Assembly (NCBI RefSeq): GCF_000607165.1
Contig: NZ_JFZG01000008.1
Coordinates: 620,001 to 684,000 of the forward strand
Reading direction: 5' to 3'
From: Ralstonia pickettii
GTDB lineage: Bacteria; Pseudomonadota; Gammaproteobacteria; Burkholderiales; Burkholderiaceae
DNA: 64,000 bases
In this document: one piece after another, positions 31,902-40,167 of the stretch
Layout of the letters: every line of letters starts with the position of its first letter
How positions within the stretch are numbered: position 1 is the first letter of the stretch
Made by a program: the position numbers and the translations under genes
Notes under the pieces: generated by a model
What the model saw: only the letters and a program-made list of their open reading frames with translations
Told to the model about the DNA's origin: nothing
The model's database searches: none

Positions 31902-32315
31902 ATGCGAACGGAACGAACGACGCTGATCTACTGGGTGGCTGCCGCGCTGGCAATCGGTAGCTCGACCGCCATGGCGGCCGACAACTGGGTCAAGCTGGCC
32001 CCGCTGGCCGACAACGGCGGCTCGCTCTATCTGGACAAGGACTCCATTGAGCACAACAAGGACGGCACCGTGCGTGCCACGACGCGCGACGCCTATGACG
32101 CGCCCCGCAAGCTCTCCGACGGCAGGGCGTACCAGTACGACACACGCACGTCCGTCTACGACTGCAAGGAAGGGCGCATCCTGCCGGTCAGCGCGCTGAT
32201 CCAGGACGGCCAGCACGCCACGGTGCTCACCAAAAACATCGACGGCCCCCGCTGGGAAGCCGTCGTGTCGCGCTCAGAGGGCGAGGCAATCCTGCACGCT
32301 GTCTGCCAAAAATAG
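31902..32315 (+). CDS. Exported surface-adhesin-E-like small protein
   Basis: This 137-aa protein has a signal peptide (LIYWVAAALAIGSSTAMA, cleavage before ADNW). It is followed by a compact domain beginning WVKLAPLADNGGSLYLDKDS with conserved Cys near the middle (SVYDCKEGR) and end (HAVCQK). The pattern resembles the surface-adhesin protein E family of small secreted proteins common in beta-proteobacteria. The start at 31902 has a CGGAGG site. It is a single gene between a terminator and converging neighbours. Confidence 0.75.
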   Translation: MRTERTTLIYWVAAALAIGSSTAMAADNWVKLAPLADNGGSLYLDKDSIEHNKDGTVRATTRDAYDAPRKLSDGRAYQYDTRTSVYDCKEGRILPVSALIQDGQHATVLTKNIDGPRWEAVVSRSEGEAILHAVCQK

Positions 32316-32331
32316 TGCGCCGACGACAGCG

Positions 32332-33405
32332 TTATTGGACGGCCGCTGCCGGCGCGAGGTCGACACGCAGCGTGCCGTCCGCATCCATGTGCGTGGTGCC
32401 GCGTGCGGCGGCCTCGCGGTAGTGATACAGGTCGAAGCGCAGCGGCCCGCGCGTTGACGTATCGGTCACCAGCACGCGGCTGTTGGTCACCAGCACGTTG
32501 TACATCTTCAAGTCACCGGACTGGATCCAGATGCGGCTGGCCGCGTCGGTTGGTGCAGACGCACACATCGCGGGCGCGGGGCCGAACCCGAGCACCAGCC
32601 CGTCCGGCGTGACACGCGCCGTTTTCATTTGACCGATCAGGCGCGGCGGCGGGAAGACGGTGTATTGGTCCAGCACCATGTCATTACCGTCCAGCTTGGC
32701 GCCGTCGCGATTGAGCGGCGCAAGCCCCGACAATTCCAGCCCCATTCCCTTGAGCAGCGCCAGTGTCTGGATACCCATCACGCGGGCCTCGGTGGGCGTA
32801 TAGACGAGGTAGCGCGATTCCTTGAGCGCCAATGTGCCCCGCATGCCGAACGGCAGCCACACGCCGGGAAAATGATTGCGTAGCTTGAGCCCGCCCGACA
32901 CGTCGAGCACGCCGTCGCCCGGCGTGAGCGACAGCGCATTGAGCGAGCGCGGCGAATAGTCGAGCAGATACCGGTTGAACAGCGCGTCGAGCGAATCCTT
33001 GGGCACCGTCACTTCGCCGCCGAGGATGCGGATGTCGAACTGGCTCGGATCGTCCATGTCGACGGGCTGGCCCGGCTTGTGTGGCACGAGCTGCGCGGTG
33101 AGTTGGTGCACGCGGAAGCCGATGTCGCCGGTGATGCGGAAATCCACATCACGCATCTGCACGACGGGCGGTGCCGTGCCCGAGTCGCGCGCAACGGCGG
33201 GGCCGCTGGCGTTGGGCGCTCCGGAGGAAGGATCGCAGCGCTGCGCCCATTGCTGGCGTACCGCGGTCAACTCCTTGCGTTGCGCGCTGGCCATCGGCGG
33301 CTCGGCAGCGCGGGCGAGCGCACTGGCCACGAGGCCGGCCAAGCCGAGCGTCACCAACGCCAGGCGCAACATCAGAGCGGCGAGAGCGAAGGCGGGGGCG
33401 ATCAT
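32332..33405 (-). CDS. Exported protein of unknown function, paralogue of the next gene
   Basis: This 357-aa protein has an N-terminal signal sequence (LALVTLGLAGLVASALARA). The mature part is beta-rich. Segments DVDFRITGDIGFRVHQLTAQ, LRNHFPGVWLPFGMRGTLAL and RFDLYHYRE each have counterparts in the upstream gene, so the two are a tandem duplication. It overlaps the upstream gene by four bases and is probably in one operon with it. The fold could be a lipid-binding beta-rich type, but I do not recognise a named family. Confidence 0.75.
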   Translation of the reverse strand: MIAPAFALAALMLRLALVTLGLAGLVASALARAAEPPMASAQRKELTAVRQQWAQRCDPSSGAPNASGPAVARDSGTAPPVVQMRDVDFRITGDIGFRVHQLTAQLVPHKPGQPVDMDDPSQFDIRILGGEVTVPKDSLDALFNRYLLDYSPRSLNALSLTPGDGVLDVSGGLKLRNHFPGVWLPFGMRGTLALKESRYLVYTPTEARVMGIQTLALLKGMGLELSGLAPLNRDGAKLDGNDMVLDQYTVFPPPRLIGQMKTARVTPDGLVLGFGPAPAMCASAPTDAASRIWIQSGDLKMYNVLVTNSRVLVTDTSTRGPLRFDLYHYREAAARGTTHMDADGTLRVDLAPAAAVQ

Positions 33406-34559
33406 GGCGCGGTCCTCTTGGCGAGTTGCAGGGCGGGTTTGCCCGCTTTGGCGAGGGCAGTTGCCTTCGCGGGCTTGGTGGCGGCGATCGAGTCGAACGA
33501 CGGCATCAGCACGCGGATGCCGCCGTCGGGCGAGAAGCGCAGCGACCCTGCCACAAGCTGATCGCGATAGCGGTACAGGTTGAAGACGAACGGTTTGGCC
33601 GGGTCGGCCACGACGATATCGATGCGCGCGTTCATCGGCATCGAGCGCATGAACCGGATGTCGCCGCCGCGAAAGAGGATGTACGGGCGCTGCGCGTCAG
33701 CGGCGTTGGCCAGCGGCGGCATCTGCGGGTTGCCATCGCCGATCTGCATGAGCAGCCCCTCGCGCGTGACACGAATGGCGGAGAGCTTCAAATCCAGCGC
33801 AGGGGGCGGAAACAGCTTCGGCACCTGCATGACGATTTCGCTCGCGGTCAGTTGAACGGCAGGCGTCGACACCGGCAACAGATCGGCCAGTTCGATATGC
33901 GCGGCGCCCATCAGCGCGCTGGCATCCTGGCCTCGCACCTTGACCACGTTGGGGCGGAACACGATGGTTTGCGGGTCGCGCAGGACCAGCGGGCCGCGCA
34001 GTTCGATCGGCACCCACGCGCCCCGACGGCGCATCTCGGCGCGCATGTCGAGTGTGCCGTCGTCGAGCGAGAAGCTGAAGTTGCGCAGCGGAGGGTCATC
34101 GCCCGGCCCGCGCGCAAAGACCACGGTATTGAACAGCGCGGCCATGCTCTCGGCCGTGACGCGTACCGAACCATTCACTGGCTGCAGCGTGTACGACGAC
34201 ACATCGTCGAGCCACACCGGATCGCCTGGCGCACGCGGCACCATGCGTAGCGCGAGCTGATCGACCAGGAAACCCACGCCGCCATCGAAGCGGAAATCGA
34301 CATGACGCAGATACGAGATCGCATCGGGCTGGCCGGAATCGCGCAGCGTGGCGGGCCGTACCTCGCGCGTGGCGAGGTTGCCCGACTGGAACGGTGCGCG
34401 GGCTTGCGCGCGTGCATCTTCCAGCTGCTTGGCCTTTTCGGCCTCGATGGCGCCGTGTTCGTCGCTGGCGGTGGCGCAGCTTTGCAGCAGCAGCGCCGCA
34501 ACCACCGCGCCCGCAGCCCGGAGCGCGCTATTACGGTGACGCAAGGTCAAGTCCCACAT
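33402..34559 (-). CDS. Lipoprotein of unknown function, paralogue of the downstream gene
   Basis: This 385-aa protein has a lipoprotein signal, AAGAVVAALLLQSCATAS, with lipobox L-Q-S-C. The start at 34559 was chosen to place this signal at the N-terminus. HVDFRFDGGVGFLVDQLALR, RRGAWVPIELRGPLVLRDPQ and VFNLYRYRDQ align with the downstream protein. It is divergent from the MerR gene, 86 bases apart, so the MerR protein might regulate it. Function unknown. Confidence 0.75.
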   Translation of the reverse strand: MWDLTLRHRNSALRAAGAVVAALLLQSCATASDEHGAIEAEKAKQLEDARAQARAPFQSGNLATREVRPATLRDSGQPDAISYLRHVDFRFDGGVGFLVDQLALRMVPRAPGDPVWLDDVSSYTLQPVNGSVRVTAESMAALFNTVVFARGPGDDPPLRNFSFSLDDGTLDMRAEMRRRGAWVPIELRGPLVLRDPQTIVFRPNVVKVRGQDASALMGAAHIELADLLPVSTPAVQLTASEIVMQVPKLFPPPALDLKLSAIRVTREGLLMQIGDGNPQMPPLANAADAQRPYILFRGGDIRFMRSMPMNARIDIVVADPAKPFVFNLYRYRDQLVAGSLRFSPDGGIRVLMPSFDSIAATKPAKATALAKAGKPALQLAKRTAP

Positions 34560-34645
34560 CGACGGTCTCCTCGTCGCGAGAAACGCACCGGAAACGTTCC
34601 GGTAACCGACGCGGTCTGTCGCCGCGCTCGTGTAGAATTTTTTGC

Positions 34646-35464
34646 ATGCCTGCCCGCAAACCAACCGGCGATGCCGGTCCACCCGCTATTCCGCCTGCCC
34701 GCGAGTTCACCATCGATGAACTGGCGCGCGCGGCTGAAACCACCGTCCGCAACGTCCGCTCGTATCAGGATCGCGGCCTGATCGATCCGCCCGAGCGGCG
34801 TGGTCGCGTGGGTATCTACACGCAGGCGCATCTGGGGCGGCTCAAGCTCATTAATCACCTGCTCGGGCGCGGCTACACGCTCTCCAACATCCAGGAGCTG
34901 CTCAAGGCCATCGTCGAGGGCCATGACCTGCGCTCCATTCTCGGGCTCGAATCCGCCATCGCCAGCCCGTGGTCGGATGAGTCGCCCAAGCACTACTCGC
35001 TCCTGGCACTGGCCAAGCTGTTTGGCCGTGCCATGTCGCGTCAGGCGCTCGCGCGGGCCATTTCGCTTGGCCTGCTTGAACCCGATGGCCTCGGCTATCT
35101 GGCGCGCAGCCCGAAAGCACTGCTGGCCGGCGCGCAGATGGCAAAGGCCGGTTTCCCGCTGGTCGAAGTGCTCGACATCATCGAGCGTGCCCGGCCGCAT
35201 ACGCAGGCGGTGGCCGACGATCTCGTCTCCATGGTCGTGCGCGAACTCGACAAATACGGCAGCGATCTGCCACCGGTCGAAGACGTGCCGCGTCTGGTCG
35301 ACGTGATCTGGCGCATCCGTCCGCTGGCGCTGGTGGCGGTTGAAGCCGAGCTGATGCGCGCACTTGAGACGGCCGCCAACAAATACCTGGGCGACCGCGT
35401 GGCGCAGGTCATCGAGCACATGCATGAACCGCCAGGCAACGCGCCTGGGCCGGACAAAGGCTAG
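34646..35464 (+). CDS. MerR-family transcriptional regulator
   Basis: This 272-aa protein has an N-terminal MerR helix-turn-helix (FTIDELARAAETTVRNVRSY, GLIDPPERRGRVGIYTQAHL, residues about 22-90). It has a long helical C-terminal domain of unknown ligand and no metal-binding cysteines. It is divergent from the lipoprotein pair. A strong hairpin terminator follows. It is the only regulator close to the leftward monooxygenase operon, but the sequence does not show which promoter it controls. Confidence 0.88.
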   Translation: MPARKPTGDAGPPAIPPAREFTIDELARAAETTVRNVRSYQDRGLIDPPERRGRVGIYTQAHLGRLKLINHLLGRGYTLSNIQELLKAIVEGHDLRSILGLESAIASPWSDESPKHYSLLALAKLFGRAMSRQALARAISLGLLEPDGLGYLARSPKALLAGAQMAKAGFPLVEVLDIIERARPHTQAVADDLVSMVVRELDKYGSDLPPVEDVPRLVDVIWRIRPLALVAVEAELMRALETAANKYLGDRVAQVIEHMHEPPGNAPGPDKG

Positions 35465-35471
35465 TGTCTCC

Positions 35472-35506
35472 GGCGCGCCCATGCGTGGGGCGCGCCTTAT
35501 CTATTT
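35472..35506. terminator. Probable terminator between convergent genes
   Basis: Stem GGCGCGCCC (35472-35480), loop ATGCGT, stem GGGCGCGCC (35488-35496), then TTATCTATTTCT. It lies between the MerR gene and the end of the leftward operon. Confidence 0.7.
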
Positions 35507-35555
35507 CTAGTTTGATCCTGATACGACGGGTGCTGCAGGCGTTTTGAATGCCTGC

Positions 35556-36452
35556 TCAAGACCCGGCTGCACCTGCCGTCGACAGCTTGCGGCGGATCGA
35601 CGGCGACGGCGCCTCGCCGTTTGCTGCGGCGTAGGCTTCGATTTCCGAAATCAGCTTGGGCAGGCGTTCAAGTGCGTCACGGTTGTCTTCATCCCACGGG
35701 TGGAATGAAGGCCGGAAAAAATCGAAGAACTCCGGAATGATCTTGCGCAGCGGCGCAGGGTGGATCCACAGGAAGTGGAACGCCTTGCCCAGACCGAAGA
35801 ACTTGTTCTTGCAGGTGCGATCGGCAAAGATCAGCCGCAAGTGCACGTAGAACACCATCGACCAGAACATCAGCGTGGTCAGCAGCATCGTCGACGTGCG
35901 CAGGATGTAACGGTGCAGGCCCGGCTTGATGGCAAGGTTCCACACGTCGTAGCTGACGGCCTTGTGCTCGGTTTCTTCCATGGCATGCCACAGCCAGACC
36001 TGGCGATAGCCGGGTTCCGAGTTGCGACCCAGCCCATCTTCATGTGAAAGCACCTGCCCGGCCAGCATGGCGGTGTAGTGCTCCAGCGCCACGGTCACGG
36101 CCAACTGGTGCGACTTCGGGGTCCACTTGCGCAGTACGTTCAGGAACTTGCCGACAAAGCGGTCGATGCGTGTGGCGGGCAGGCCGGCGCGGTCGAGCAG
36201 ATCGTTGTACAGCACGTGCTCGCGCGTGTGCATGGCTTCCTGGCCGATGAAGCCGGCCACGGCCTGCTTGAGTTCGGGGTCGGTCACCAGATGGCGGTAG
36301 TTGCGCACGCTGTCCATGAAGAAGCGCTCGCCGGTCGGGAAGAAGATCGACAGCGCGTTCAGGAAGTGGGTGACGTGCGTGCCTCGCTCGTGCCAGTTGC
36401 TGATGCGATCAGCCGGCAGGTGAGGATGCACGTCGCGGCGGACTGGCATCAT
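35556..36452 (-). CDS. Predicted metal-dependent hydrolase (PF10118 type)
   Basis: This 298-aa protein has the metal-dependent hydrolase pattern of COG3687: RRDVHPHLPADRISNWHERG at the N-terminus and helical GQEAMHTREHVLYND and WHAMEETEHKAVSYDVW. The Glu and His residues form a ferritin-like di-metal site. A hydrophobic stretch near residues 188-210 suggests membrane association. It is the last gene of a four-gene operon and overlaps the alpha/beta hydrolase gene by four bases. Confidence 0.85.
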   Translation of the reverse strand: MMPVRRDVHPHLPADRISNWHERGTHVTHFLNALSIFFPTGERFFMDSVRNYRHLVTDPELKQAVAGFIGQEAMHTREHVLYNDLLDRAGLPATRIDRFVGKFLNVLRKWTPKSHQLAVTVALEHYTAMLAGQVLSHEDGLGRNSEPGYRQVWLWHAMEETEHKAVSYDVWNLAIKPGLHRYILRTSTMLLTTLMFWSMVFYVHLRLIFADRTCKNKFFGLGKAFHFLWIHPAPLRKIIPEFFDFFRPSFHPWDEDNRDALERLPKLISEIEAYAAANGEAPSPSIRRKLSTAGAAGS

Positions 36453-37471
36453 GGGCGGTTCTCCTGGAATGTGGTTTCTGAAAGGCGCGTCGATGCGCGC
36501 CCTTGATCGAGGAATGCACAGAGGTCGGTCCCCACGCGCACGGGGTCTTCCTCCATGGGGATATGGCCGAGTGCCGGATACATGCGCAGCGTGGCGCCGG
36601 GAATGCGGCGGGCAAATTCACCGGCATGCGCGGGCGGGATCCACCGGTCGCGCTGGCCCCAGAGGATGAGCGTGGGCACTCGGATCGAGGCCAGCCCGCT
36701 GGTATCGACATCGTCAAAGCGGAACTTCGGCACCATCTTGCCGATGGCTTGTCGTGCGCCGTCGGCATAGAAGAAGTCGGCGTAGCGGCGCAGCGTCGGT
36801 TCGGACACGCGCGATGGGTCGCCATATACATCGCGCGTGGCGGCGCGAATGATCCCCTCGGGCAGCATCCACGGCGATGTCAGCCGCACGCCCAGGTGAT
36901 TGAACAGGTCGATGTAGATCGGCAGCTTCATCGGAAAGCCTGCCGAATCGATCAGCACGAGCTTCTCGACGCGGCCCGGGTGCCGCACGGCAAAGTCCCA
37001 CGACACCATGCCGCCCAGCGAGTTGCCGATCAGCGTGAGTTTCGACAGGCCCAGCGTATCGACAAACGCGTCGATGAAGTCGCGGTACAGCGGCAGCTCC
37101 ATCGTGCGCGGGCGGCCTTGTGCATCGCGCAGCGGGCCCGTAATGCCGAACGGCGGCAGGTCGAGCCGAATCACGCGGTAGCGCCGCGTGAGCTGCGGCA
37201 ACACGCCGTCCCACGTGTGCAGCGACGCGCCAAAACCGTGGATCAGCAGCAACGTGCCTTCCGAGTTGGCGGCGCCTTCATCGGTGTAATGCACGCGCGT
37301 GCCCATCAGCGGCAGGTAGCGCGATTGCGGCTTGGCGTAGCGCGCGATCAGCACATCGCGCCCGATGCTGCGCAGGCCGATGCGGCCGGGGCGCAGCATC
37401 GCGCGGGCGACGTTGAGCAGGTTCGCGCGCGGGGGGCTGGCGAACAGTTCGTTGGTGGTGGCCGTGTTCAT
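36449..37471 (-). CDS. Alpha/beta hydrolase
   Basis: This 340-aa esterase/lipase-like enzyme has an oxyanion HG motif (LLIHGFGASLHTW, about 75-87) and nucleophile elbow G-N-S151-L-G-G. The likely acid and His lie in LILWGQRDRW and ALGHIPMEEDP. With the neighbouring Baeyer-Villiger-type monooxygenase, it could hydrolyse the ester or lactone made by that enzyme. This is inference from gene order. Confidence 0.9.
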   Translation of the reverse strand: MNTATTNELFASPPRANLLNVARAMLRPGRIGLRSIGRDVLIARYAKPQSRYLPLMGTRVHYTDEGAANSEGTLLLIHGFGASLHTWDGVLPQLTRRYRVIRLDLPPFGITGPLRDAQGRPRTMELPLYRDFIDAFVDTLGLSKLTLIGNSLGGMVSWDFAVRHPGRVEKLVLIDSAGFPMKLPIYIDLFNHLGVRLTSPWMLPEGIIRAATRDVYGDPSRVSEPTLRRYADFFYADGARQAIGKMVPKFRFDDVDTSGLASIRVPTLILWGQRDRWIPPAHAGEFARRIPGATLRMYPALGHIPMEEDPVRVGTDLCAFLDQGRASTRLSETTFQENRP

Positions 37472-37480
37472 CGGCGGCTC

Positions 37481-38371
37481 CTACTTTGCGCGCGCGGTGG
37501 CTGGCGCCGTATCGTCACGCAGTGCCTTCTTGCGCGTGCGGCAGGCTTCGCGCACGACCAGCGCCTGGTATGCGGCAGGCAGCACGCGGGCCATCACGTC
37601 AGCGGCGTGAGCGTCGGGGCCGATCAGCACGCGGCGCTTGTTCTTGCGCACGCCATCCAGGATCACCTGCGCAGCCTTGTCTGCCGAGGTGATGAAGAAC
37701 TTCTCGAATTCCGCCTTGCCCTGCTGCTCGTCGCGCACCAGGAAGCCGTTCATGCTCGGCGAGACGCGGCTCGACTTGGCAATGTTGGTCTTGATGCCGC
37801 CCGGGTGGACGCACGTGGCCGACACGCCGCAGTTCATCAGATCCAGTTCCTGGCGCAGCGCTTCGGTGTAGCCGCGCACGGCGTACTTGCTGGCGTTGTA
37901 GGCGCCCATGCCCGGCTGCGCGAAGATGCCGAAGATGCTCGACGTGTTGATGATGTGGCCATTGCCTGTTGCCTTGAGCAGCGGCAGGAACGCCTTGGTA
38001 CCGTGCACGACGCCCCAGAAATTGATGTTCATGATCCAGGCCAGCTCGTCGTCTTCCATGCCTTCGATCGTGCTGGACAGCGCCACGCCCGCGTTGTTGA
38101 AGATCAGGTTGACCTTGCCGTGCGCGGCGGCCGCTTCTTCGGCCCAGCGGTACACAGCGGCGCGGTCGGCCACGTCGACGGCATGTGTAGTCACGCGGAT
38201 GCGGTCGCCTTCGTGCGCACGCACCAGTTGCAGCGTCTGCGCGAGCGCCGCTTCATTGCGATCGGCCAGCGCGAGGTGGCAGCCTTCGCGTGCCAGCTGC
38301 AGTGCCAGCGAGCGGCCCATGCCCGACGCGGCACCCGTGATGGCGGCAACCTGGTTGTTGAATGACTTCAT
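37481..38371 (-). CDS. Short-chain dehydrogenase/reductase
   Basis: This 296-aa classical SDR has the NAD(P)-binding motif TGAASGMG (12-19), NNAG (92-95) and catalytic S145, Y158, K162 (YNASK). Basic residues near ADRNE give no clear cofactor choice. I chose the ATG at 38371, with the GGAGA-like site upstream, over a longer frame. It is in the operon with a BVMO-like enzyme and likely oxidises an alcohol to the ketone that the monooxygenase attacks. Confidence 0.92.
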   Translation of the reverse strand: MKSFNNQVAAITGAASGMGRSLALQLAREGCHLALADRNEAALAQTLQLVRAHEGDRIRVTTHAVDVADRAAVYRWAEEAAAAHGKVNLIFNNAGVALSSTIEGMEDDELAWIMNINFWGVVHGTKAFLPLLKATGNGHIINTSSIFGIFAQPGMGAYNASKYAVRGYTEALRQELDLMNCGVSATCVHPGGIKTNIAKSSRVSPSMNGFLVRDEQQGKAEFEKFFITSADKAAQVILDGVRKNKRRVLIGPDAHAADVMARVLPAAYQALVVREACRTRKKALRDDTAPATARAK

Positions 38372-38399
38372 GGCGTGGTCTCCTTGGGGCGGGCGCGCG

Positions 38400-40046
38400 T
38401 CAGACGCGGTCGAGCGCTTCTTCGTTGGGGGTGTTTTGAGCGGCGGGCACCGTGCGGGCAGGCACGCGCAGGGGCACGCCCTTCGGTACAACCATCGGGC
38501 GCGTGCGGTAATCCGCCAGCCGGAAATGCGCGGTGGCGCGGCGGAACTGCCAAGTGAATCCCGGCCACAGCGTCGTGTTCTTGCCCGTCTTCGGGTCGAG
38601 GTACCAGCTCACGCAGCCGCCGGCAGACCAGATTGCATTCGACAGCCGCTTCTGGATGCCGTCGTTGAAGCGGCGCTGCACGTCGGGGCGTACGTCGATG
38701 GCCGCCACGTTGTGCGCACGCATCGACTTGAGCGCGTCGACGATGTATGCCACCTGCGACTCGATCATGAACACCATCGACGAGTGGCCGAGCCCCGTGT
38801 TCGGGCCCACCACCATGAAGAAGTTCGGAAAGCCCGACACGGTGGTGCCGAGGTAGGCCTCGGCGCCGTGCTTGTCCCACGCATCGACAATGTCCACGCC
38901 TTGGCTGCCAAGCAGCACGCCACGCGGGAACGGGTCCGTTGCATGAAAGCCCGTGCCGAAGATCAGGCAATCGACTTCGCGCCGCTTGCCGTCGGTGGTG
39001 ACGATGGCGTTGGATTCGACGCGCGCGATGCCGGAGGTGATCACGTCGACGTTCTCGCGCGTGAGCGCCGGGTAATAGTCGTTCGAGATCAGGATGCGTT
39101 TGCAGCCAATGGTGTAGTTCGGCGTGACCTTTTCCCGCAGCACGGGATCGGCAATGCGGCGCTTGATATGACCGCGCGCCATGCGCTCCACCGCCTTCAT
39201 CAGCTTCGGGTGCACCACAAAGCCGAGCACGCGCGACTCCAGCATCCAATAGATGCCCGTGCGCATCAGCTTTTGCGTGACCGGCAGGTGGCGGAACAGC
39301 CAATGTTCAGCGCGCGACACCTTGCGGTCGGGCTTGGGCAGGATCCACGGCGGCGTGCGCTGATACAGGTCGAGGCGGCCGACCTTCGGCGCAATCTGCG
39401 GAACGAACTGGATGGCGGACGCGCCTGTGCCGATCACGGCCACGCGCTTGCCGCGCAGGTCGTAATCGTGCTCCCACAGTTGCGAGTGGAACGCCTTGCC
39501 CTGGAAAGTTTCGATGCCGGGGATGTTCGGCCAGGCCGGACGGCTCAGGCCGCCCATGCCGGAGATGAGCGTGCGGGCGCGGTAGCGGCGGCCGTCGGCC
39601 ATTTCCAGATTCCACACGCCGGCGGCTTCGTCAAACGTGGCGCGCGTCAGTTCGTGATGGAAGCGCACATGCGGGCGCACGCCAAATTCATCGGTGCAGC
39701 GCTCCAGATACGCGCGAATTTCGGGCTGCGGCGAATACATGCGCGACCAGTCCGGATTGGGCGCGAACGAAAACGAATACAAGTGCGATTGCACATCGCA
39801 CGCGCAGCCGGGGTAATGGTTGTCGCGCCACGTGCCGCCCACAGACCCCGCTTTTTCGAAGACGAGGAAGTTGTCGATGCCGTTCTGCTTGAGCTGGATC
39901 GCCATGCCCAGGCCGGCAAAACCCGTCCCGATGATGGCGGCATCGATCAGGGCGGGGGCGTCAGGGCTGTGCGGGGCCGGCGCAAGAGCGTCGGCGCGCG
40001 GAAAATCGGTCCGTGCGTTCACGTGGTGTCTCCGTGGGCACCACAT
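38400..40046 (-). CDS. FAD-dependent Baeyer-Villiger-type monooxygenase
   Basis: This 548-aa flavin monooxygenase has the FAD motif IIGTGFAGLG (about 38-47), the NADPH motif VIGTGASAIQF (about 206) and a BVMO-like fingerprint FQGKAFHSQLWE (FxGxxxHxxxW, with E in place of P/D). It converts ketones to esters or lactones in the family. It is the first gene of a leftward operon. The ATG at 40046 has an AGAGG site. A GTG at 40022 with GGAG upstream is an alternative. Confidence 0.9.
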   Translation of the reverse strand: MWCPRRHHVNARTDFPRADALAPAPHSPDAPALIDAAIIGTGFAGLGMAIQLKQNGIDNFLVFEKAGSVGGTWRDNHYPGCACDVQSHLYSFSFAPNPDWSRMYSPQPEIRAYLERCTDEFGVRPHVRFHHELTRATFDEAAGVWNLEMADGRRYRARTLISGMGGLSRPAWPNIPGIETFQGKAFHSQLWEHDYDLRGKRVAVIGTGASAIQFVPQIAPKVGRLDLYQRTPPWILPKPDRKVSRAEHWLFRHLPVTQKLMRTGIYWMLESRVLGFVVHPKLMKAVERMARGHIKRRIADPVLREKVTPNYTIGCKRILISNDYYPALTRENVDVITSGIARVESNAIVTTDGKRREVDCLIFGTGFHATDPFPRGVLLGSQGVDIVDAWDKHGAEAYLGTTVSGFPNFFMVVGPNTGLGHSSMVFMIESQVAYIVDALKSMRAHNVAAIDVRPDVQRRFNDGIQKRLSNAIWSAGGCVSWYLDPKTGKNTTLWPGFTWQFRRATAHFRLADYRTRPMVVPKGVPLRVPARTVPAAQNTPNEEALDRV

Positions 40047-40167
40047 GGGCGCCTCTTAATGTGACATTGGTCGATGTCATCGTAGGAGGCTGCCAGGACC
40101 GAGTCAATCGGGCGATTGGAATGGCTCGTCTAAAAGCGATGCATCAATCGCTTGAAACGGTTTTCCC

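Noticed and set aside
36503-38365. Plus-strand frame of 620 codons antisense to the hydrolase and SDR
   Set aside because: Same reason: antisense to real genes with conserved catalytic motifs; no plausible protein pattern.
37908-40064. Plus-strand frame of 718 codons across the SDR and monooxygenase genes
   Set aside because: It is antisense to well-recognised enzymes, has no recognisable domain, and its residue composition is biased.
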